The notes beneath the pieces were generated by a model. That model was not told the origin of the DNA. It did no database searches and worked only from the letters and a program-made list of their open reading frames with translations. A stretch of DNA of 64,000 bases from NCBI RefSeq assembly GCF_040370365.1, contig NZ_BAABWQ010000003.1:682001-746000 (forward strand), in the 5' to 3' direction. This DNA comes from Shimia sp040370365 (GTDB taxonomy: Bacteria > Pseudomonadota > Alphaproteobacteria > Rhodobacterales > Rhodobacteraceae). Below are positions 60,399-64,000 of this stretch, piece after piece. The translations under genes and the position numbers were made by a program. Positions within the stretch are counted from its first letter, which is position 1. Each line of letters opens with the position of its first letter.

Positions 60399-61085
60399 TT
60401 ATGCCACCAGCCGATATCCGCCGCTCTCCGTAATGAGCAATCGCGCATTGGAGGGATCGGGTTCAATTTTCTGGCGCAAACGGTAGATATGTGTCTCCAA
60501 CGTGTGTGTTGTGACACCCGCGTTGTACCCCCAGACCTCGTGGAGCAACACGTCCCTAGCCACTACACCGTCCGTGGCGCGATACAGAAACTTCAGGATG
60601 TTTGTCTCTTTTTCCGTGAGGCGAATCTTACGTTCATCATCCGTGGTCAGTAGCTTCATCGACGGTTTGAACGTATATGGCCCCAACTGGAACACAGCGT
60701 CTTCAGATTGCTCGTGCTGACGCAATTGGGCGCGAATCCGCGCAAGCAGCACTGGGAACTTAAAGGGTTTGGTCACGTAGTCGTTGGCACCCGAATCGAG
60801 CCCCAGAATGGTGTCTGCGTCACTGTCGTGACCAGTCAGCATCAGGATTGGGCTTTTGACGCCCTGCTTGCGCATCAGGCGGCACAGCTCGCGACCGTCC
60901 GTGTCAGGCAGCCCCACGTCTAGGATGATAATATCGTAGAGACCTTCCTTGACCCGTGACATTGCTTCCGAACCGTTGGCCGCTTCAAAAACGTCGAAGT
61001 CCTCGGTCATCACCAACTGCTCAGACAGCGCTTCGCGCAGATCATCATCATCGTCCACCAACAGGACTTTTTTCAACTGTGCCAT
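60399..61085 (-). CDS. OmpR/PhoB-family response regulator
   Basis: Two-component DNA-binding regulator of 228 residues. Receiver domain: acidic pocket LLVDDDDDLREAL (Asp11-Asp15), phospho-acceptor Asp56 in IIILDVGLPDTDG, Thr in LMLTGHD and Lys in DYVTKPFKF. C-terminal winged helix: IRLTEKETNILKFLYRATDG, LLHEVWGYNAGVTTHTLETH, YRLRQKIEPDPSNARLL, GGYRLVA. No histidine kinase gene is adjacent, so it is an orphan here; essential cell-envelope regulators of similar make-up (CenR-like) exist in alphaproteobacteria. Start 61085 has GGAG six bases upstream; 61091 would abut it. Confidence 0.92.
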   Translation of the reverse strand: MAQLKKVLLVDDDDDLREALSEQLVMTEDFDVFEAANGSEAMSRVKEGLYDIIILDVGLPDTDGRELCRLMRKQGVKSPILMLTGHDSDADTILGLDSGANDYVTKPFKFPVLLARIRAQLRQHEQSEDAVFQLGPYTFKPSMKLLTTDDERKIRLTEKETNILKFLYRATDGVVARDVLLHEVWGYNAGVTTHTLETHIYRLRQKIEPDPSNARLLITESGGYRLVA

Positions 61086-61245
61086 AGTCATCTCCGGGTT
61101 GCCGTGTTGTCATCCATTTGAGGTTGGATCACGCAGGCGACAAGATTTACTGCAATCGCCTCACGGCCTCGTGTTTCAGCAGCGTCAAATGTTTCATATT
61201 GCTGCAATCAAGGCTACATGTGATGCGCCAACGGCTGAGGACACC

Positions 61246-62337
61246 ATGAGTTTTGCACCCGACATCATAGAAAGATTGGCGCGCGCGCGCGCAGACCTGC
61301 GAATGGGGGTGCCAATTGTGCTTACGGGAGGCGACACACCACTGCTGGTCTTGGCCGTGGAAACCCTGACCGAGTCGCGCCTTGCGGAGGTGCGCACCCT
61401 GACCAATGCGCCGCATCTGGTGATCACTGCCCGGCGCGCCGACACTTTGAAAGCGCGCGCCTACGATGGTGATGTGGCCCGTGTCACATTGCCTGCGGAT
61501 GTTGATCTCGCATGGGCGCAGAGCATTGCCGCCCCGGAAGATGATCTGCGCAACCCGATGAAGGGCCCTCTGCTTACAGAACGCGAAGGCCAAGCTGATC
61601 TGCACCGTGCCGCTGTCAAGATCGTGAAATCCGCACAGCTGTTGCCTGCGGCCCTGACTGTTGCCCTTCCAGAGGCTGCCGAATTTGCGCTCGCGCATGG
61701 ATTGACCGTGATCTCAGCAGCACTGGCAGAGCCTCATTTGGCTGCGACGAGTCCGCTCCACCCGGTGGTGCATGCCAAACTTCCCATGGCAGCCGCGGAT
61801 GCGGGACGGTTGCACATTTTTCGTCCGGAAGATGGCGGCGCGGAGCACTATGCCATTGAAGTGGGCCGCCCTTCACGCGACCGCGCAGTGCTGGCGAGAT
61901 TGCATTCCGCCTGTTTCACCGGGGATGTTTTGGGGAGTCTTAAATGTGACTGTGGCCCGCAATTGCATGCCGCCATGGCCCATATGGGGCAAGCCGGTGA
62001 AGGCATATTGCTGTACTTAAACCAAGAAGGCCGCGGCATCGGGTTGGCCAATAAAATGCGGGCTTATTCCTTGCAAGATCAAGGCTTTGACACCGTTGAG
62101 GCCAACCACCGTCTGGGATTTGAAGATGATGAGCGCGATTTTCGGATTGGTGCAAAAATTCTACAGGAAATGGGATTTTCACAGGTGCGGCTGCTGACCA
62201 ACAACCCCCGCAAAATCGAGATGATGCAAAAAGCGGGCATCGCCGTCACAGAACACGTGCCACTTAAAGTGGGCGAAAATGCATACAATCAACATTATCT
62301 GGCCACCAAGGCCCGTAAATCGGGACATATGCTGTGA
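61246..62337 (+). CDS. ribA: GTP cyclohydrolase II with degenerate N-terminal RibB-like domain
   Basis: First committed step of riboflavin synthesis: opens GTP to a diaminopyrimidine. 363 residues. The C-terminal ~200 residues are a complete RibA: HSACFTGDVLGSLKCDCGPQL (zinc Cys at about 225, 236, 238), LYLNQEGRGIGLANKMRAYSL (excerpt) and RLLTNNPRKIEMMQKAGI. The N-terminal ~165 residues lack the catalytic DHBP-synthase motifs (no acidic DDxxRE-type loop), so this half is a degenerate RibB or structural domain. GAGGA three bases before ATG. Ends GTGA-overlapping the next gene. Confidence 0.93.
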   Translation: MSFAPDIIERLARARADLRMGVPIVLTGGDTPLLVLAVETLTESRLAEVRTLTNAPHLVITARRADTLKARAYDGDVARVTLPADVDLAWAQSIAAPEDDLRNPMKGPLLTEREGQADLHRAAVKIVKSAQLLPAALTVALPEAAEFALAHGLTVISAALAEPHLAATSPLHPVVHAKLPMAAADAGRLHIFRPEDGGAEHYAIEVGRPSRDRAVLARLHSACFTGDVLGSLKCDCGPQLHAAMAHMGQAGEGILLYLNQEGRGIGLANKMRAYSLQDQGFDTVEANHRLGFEDDERDFRIGAKILQEMGFSQVRLLTNNPRKIEMMQKAGIAVTEHVPLKVGENAYNQHYLATKARKSGHML

Positions 62338-62828
62338 CGCCCAATGATCTGGTGCTGACGCCACGCGGCGTACGTTTCTGGGGCCGGTATATTCCGTGTA
62401 GCATTGGCAAAGGCGGCCTGACGTCCACCAAACAAGAGGGGGATGGCGCGACACCTCGGGGCACCCACCATGTTGTTGGCCTGCTCTACCGAGCTGATCG
62501 GATGGCCAGACCCACCAGCTGGGCGGAGCCGATTGGTAAAGATGATCTTTGGTCAGATGAGTCCGGTGACACGGCCTATAACCAATGGGTGTGCGCGCCT
62601 TACGGAGCCAGCCATGAGCGTTTGCGCCGCAGCGATCCGCTCTACGACTTAATCTTGGTGCTAGACTGGAACTGGCCTCAGGCCACGCCAGGGGCGGGCT
62701 CTGCTATTTTTATGCATCAATGGCGCCGTCCCGGATATTGCACAGAGGGCTGTATCGCCTTTTCGCGTTCAAATTTACGCTGGATAGCTGCGCGTGCCAC
62801 ACCGGGCACACGCGTGATCGTCAGGTAG
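62334..62828 (+). CDS. L,D-transpeptidase (YkuD) family protein
   Basis: Predicted L,D-transpeptidase or related hydrolase of 164 residues: DLVLTPRGVRFWGRYIPCSIG start, GDGATPRGTH, RDSHQ-type segment SAIFMHQWRRPGYCTEGCIAF, where His (about 129) and Cys (about 141) match the catalytic H-x-n-C of the YkuD domain. No signal peptide or membrane helix is visible, which is odd for a peptidoglycan enzyme. GTG start overlaps the ribA stop (GTGA, 62334-62337). Known family role: 3-3 cross-links or lipoprotein-peptidoglycan linking. Confidence 0.82.
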   Translation: MTPNDLVLTPRGVRFWGRYIPCSIGKGGLTSTKQEGDGATPRGTHHVVGLLYRADRMARPTSWAEPIGKDDLWSDESGDTAYNQWVCAPYGASHERLRRSDPLYDLILVLDWNWPQATPGAGSAIFMHQWRRPGYCTEGCIAFSRSNLRWIAARATPGTRVIVR

Positions 62829-62870
62829 TCAATTCTTCAGGGCATTTTGGGAGCATTCAGATCCGGAGAT

Positions 62871-63521
62871 TTAGTAATCGCGTGCCCCAAAAATAGCAGA
62901 CCCCACGCGCACATGTGTGGCCCCAAGCGCCACAGCGCGCTCGTAGTCGCCACTCATGCCCATCGAAAGCCCGGACAGGCCTGTGCGGGCGGCGAGTTTT
63001 GCCAAGAGCGCAAAATGCAAAGAAGGTTCTTCATCCACAGGCGGGATGCACATCAGACCGACCACAGGCAAATCCAACGCACTACACTCTACCACAAAGG
63101 CCTCGATCTCAGACGGAAGGACACCAGATTTTTGTGCTTCTTCACCGGTGTTCACCTGAATGAACAGCTCCGGACAATGGCCCTCTTCCTGCGCGAGACG
63201 GGCCAAAGTCTTGGCAAGTTTGGGGCGATCCAGAGAATGGATGGCATCAAACAATCCCATCGCTTGTCGGGCTTTGTTGGTTTGAAGCGGGCCAAGCAGA
63301 TGCACCTTGGCATCTGGATAGGTTTCGCGGAAAATGGGCCATTTACCTGCGGCCTCTTGCACTTGGTTCTCACCAAAAAGCCGGTGACCTTGTTCCAAGA
63401 CCTCGATGACACGTGCATCTGGTTGCCGCTTGCTGACCGCGATCAACTGGGCTGCACCTTCAGGACGGCCTGCGGCGGCCTCTGCTTTGGCGATGTGGGC
63501 GGAAATTTCGGTGAGCGACAT
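62871..63521 (-). CDS. YggS/PLPBP-family pyridoxal phosphate homeostasis protein
   Basis: Cytoplasmic PLP-binding protein of 216 residues: QLIAVSKRQPDARVIEVLEQ (PLP lysine in VSK, about residue 29), RLFGENQVQEAAGKW, VHLLGPLQTNKARQAM, FIQVNTGEEAQKSGV, GLSMGMSGDYERAVALGATHVRVGSAIFG (excerpt). It buffers PLP and affects amino-acid and coenzyme pools. Start taken at ATG 63521; a TTG six bases upstream is possible. Convergent with the L,D-transpeptidase gene. Confidence 0.93.
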   Translation of the reverse strand: MSLTEISAHIAKAEAAAGRPEGAAQLIAVSKRQPDARVIEVLEQGHRLFGENQVQEAAGKWPIFRETYPDAKVHLLGPLQTNKARQAMGLFDAIHSLDRPKLAKTLARLAQEEGHCPELFIQVNTGEEAQKSGVLPSEIEAFVVECSALDLPVVGLMCIPPVDEEPSLHFALLAKLAARTGLSGLSMGMSGDYERAVALGATHVRVGSAIFGARDY

Positions 63522-63569
63522 TAGCAAACCCTTCGTTGGTGGCAGGTCGCAGACATCACACTTTTGCGC

Positions 63570-63604
63570 AAAAAGAAAGGGGCAGGCTCTTGCGAGCCCG
63601 CCCC
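63570..63604 (-). terminator. Intrinsic terminator of the porin gene
   Basis: On the minus strand GGGGCGGGCTC-loop-GAGCCTGCCCC (10 of 11 bp) is followed by TTTCTTTTT, 25 bases behind the porin stop. Confidence 0.9.
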
Positions 63605-63628
63605 AAAAGACTTGGTGTTGTTCAGCTA

Positions 63629-64000
63629 TTAGAAGCTGAATTTTACACCCAGGTCAGCTGCTGTGTTGCCAGCTGCGTTGGAACCAACACCGGCACCCAG
63701 AGTAACGCCGCCACCCAGAGAGTGGTTAACACCGATACCGAAGGAAGTGTCGTTTGCTGTGTCGCCACCTGTGGAAACAGCTGCAACCAGAGTGGTCGCT
63801 GCGGAAATCGCGTAGGAGCCAGAAGCACCAACCAGGATGTCGTCTTGTGCGTCGTTGTCACCAACAATCACGTTGTAGCCGAAGTCACCAAAGGAACCAC
63901 CAGCACCAAGGACCCACTGGTCGCTGGAGTCGGAGCTACCGTAAGCCAAACCAACTTTATGCGCGCCGAAGCTGTAGCTTGCACCAACTTGGAAGTTTTC
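63629..64000 (-). CDS. Outer-membrane porin, C-terminal part (5' end outside window)
   Basis: The frame is open from the right edge to the stop at 63629. 123 residues of a trimeric Gram-negative porin of the Rhodobacter type are visible: FQVGASYSFGAHKVGLAYGS, alternating beta-strand pattern (ALSTAATTLVAAVSTGG-like segment ATTLVAAVSTGGDTANDTS), GVTLGAGVGSN and the terminal FSF, whose last Phe is the BAM recognition signal. Codon use is extremely biased, as expected for a very abundant protein. A strong terminator follows. Confidence 0.9.
   Translation of the reverse strand, partial: ENFQVGASYSFGAHKVGLAYGSSDSSDQWVLGAGGSFGDFGYNVIVGDNDAQDDILVGASGSYAISAATTLVAAVSTGGDTANDTSFGIGVNHSLGGGVTLGAGVGSNAAGNTAADLGVKFSF

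Overview
The window is a 64 kb stretch of an alphaproteobacterial chromosome. The gene content points to the Rhodobacteraceae, most likely a marine member of the Roseobacter group. Lineage-type genes include a DUF1150 gene behind a small heat-shock gene, a Branch-domain glycosyltransferase with a long C-terminal extension, two 816-residue FAD/GcvT-type demethylating oxidoreductases, a GTP cyclohydrolase II with a degenerate N-terminal domain, and a Rhodobacter-type porin at the right edge. No genus is assigned. I see no insertion sequence, prophage, CRISPR array, rRNA or tRNA. Most of the window is core chromosome with short intergenic gaps and many 4-bp start/stop overlaps.

Layout. 1-4.1 kb: 3' part of dnaE, then fadH. 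4.1-6.6 kb: LysR and ArsR regulators and a two-gene NIPSNAP/ABM operon. 6.7-9.2 kb: a sulfotransferase divergent from a Branch-family glycosyltransferase. 9.3-13.7 kb: an orphan ABC ATPase, a complex I zinc-finger protein, a phosphatase, an M20-type amidohydrolase, a 75-residue WGR protein and about 0.85 kb with no recognisable gene. 13.7-16.7 kb: a minus-strand operon of four overlapping genes (MoaB/CinA-like, GNAT, AhpD-like, OmpA-like). 16.8-22.3 kb: sfsA, map, rsmD, a flavoprotein reductase, peroxiredoxin, pterin dehydratase and a FemAB/GNAT-like protein. 22.5-26.1 kb: RidA and a type I secretion ABC/HlyD pair. 26.3-29.9 kb: mlaA-mlaC and a class A penicillin-binding protein. 30.1-31.9 kb: glnK-amtB.

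31.9-38.2 kb: a heat-shock unit (hsp20-DUF1150), YdcH, lolA, ftsK and an aminotransferase. 38.4-44.4 kb: smpB, a hypothetical, mercaptopyruvate sulfurtransferase, an AspC/TyrB-type aminotransferase, free methionine sulfoxide reductase, an RluA synthase, a SnoaL-like protein and RarD. 44.5-51.1 kb: a minus-strand cluster for methylated amino-acid catabolism (two FAD/GcvT enzymes, LysE exporter, GFA protein, XRE-cupin regulator). 51.5-64 kb: phosphotransferase, methyltransferases, amidase, UbiH-type hydroxylase, Trm112, Lon-substrate-domain protein, YbbN-type thioredoxin, xthA, an OmpR-type regulator, ribA, an L,D-transpeptidase, YggS and a porin.

The most notable non-coding signals are: (i) a near-identical 40-bp element between dnaE and fadH and again upstream of the XRE-cupin gene; (ii) a heat-shock promoter plus a ROSE-like RNA thermometer in front of hsp20; (iii) a strong hairpin that buries the ribosome-binding site of the NIPSNAP gene; (iv) a minus-strand small-RNA candidate with two perfect hairpins and an intrinsic terminator at about 60.2-60.3 kb. 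All functional statements rest on recognising sequence families and motifs by eye. No database search or folding program was run.
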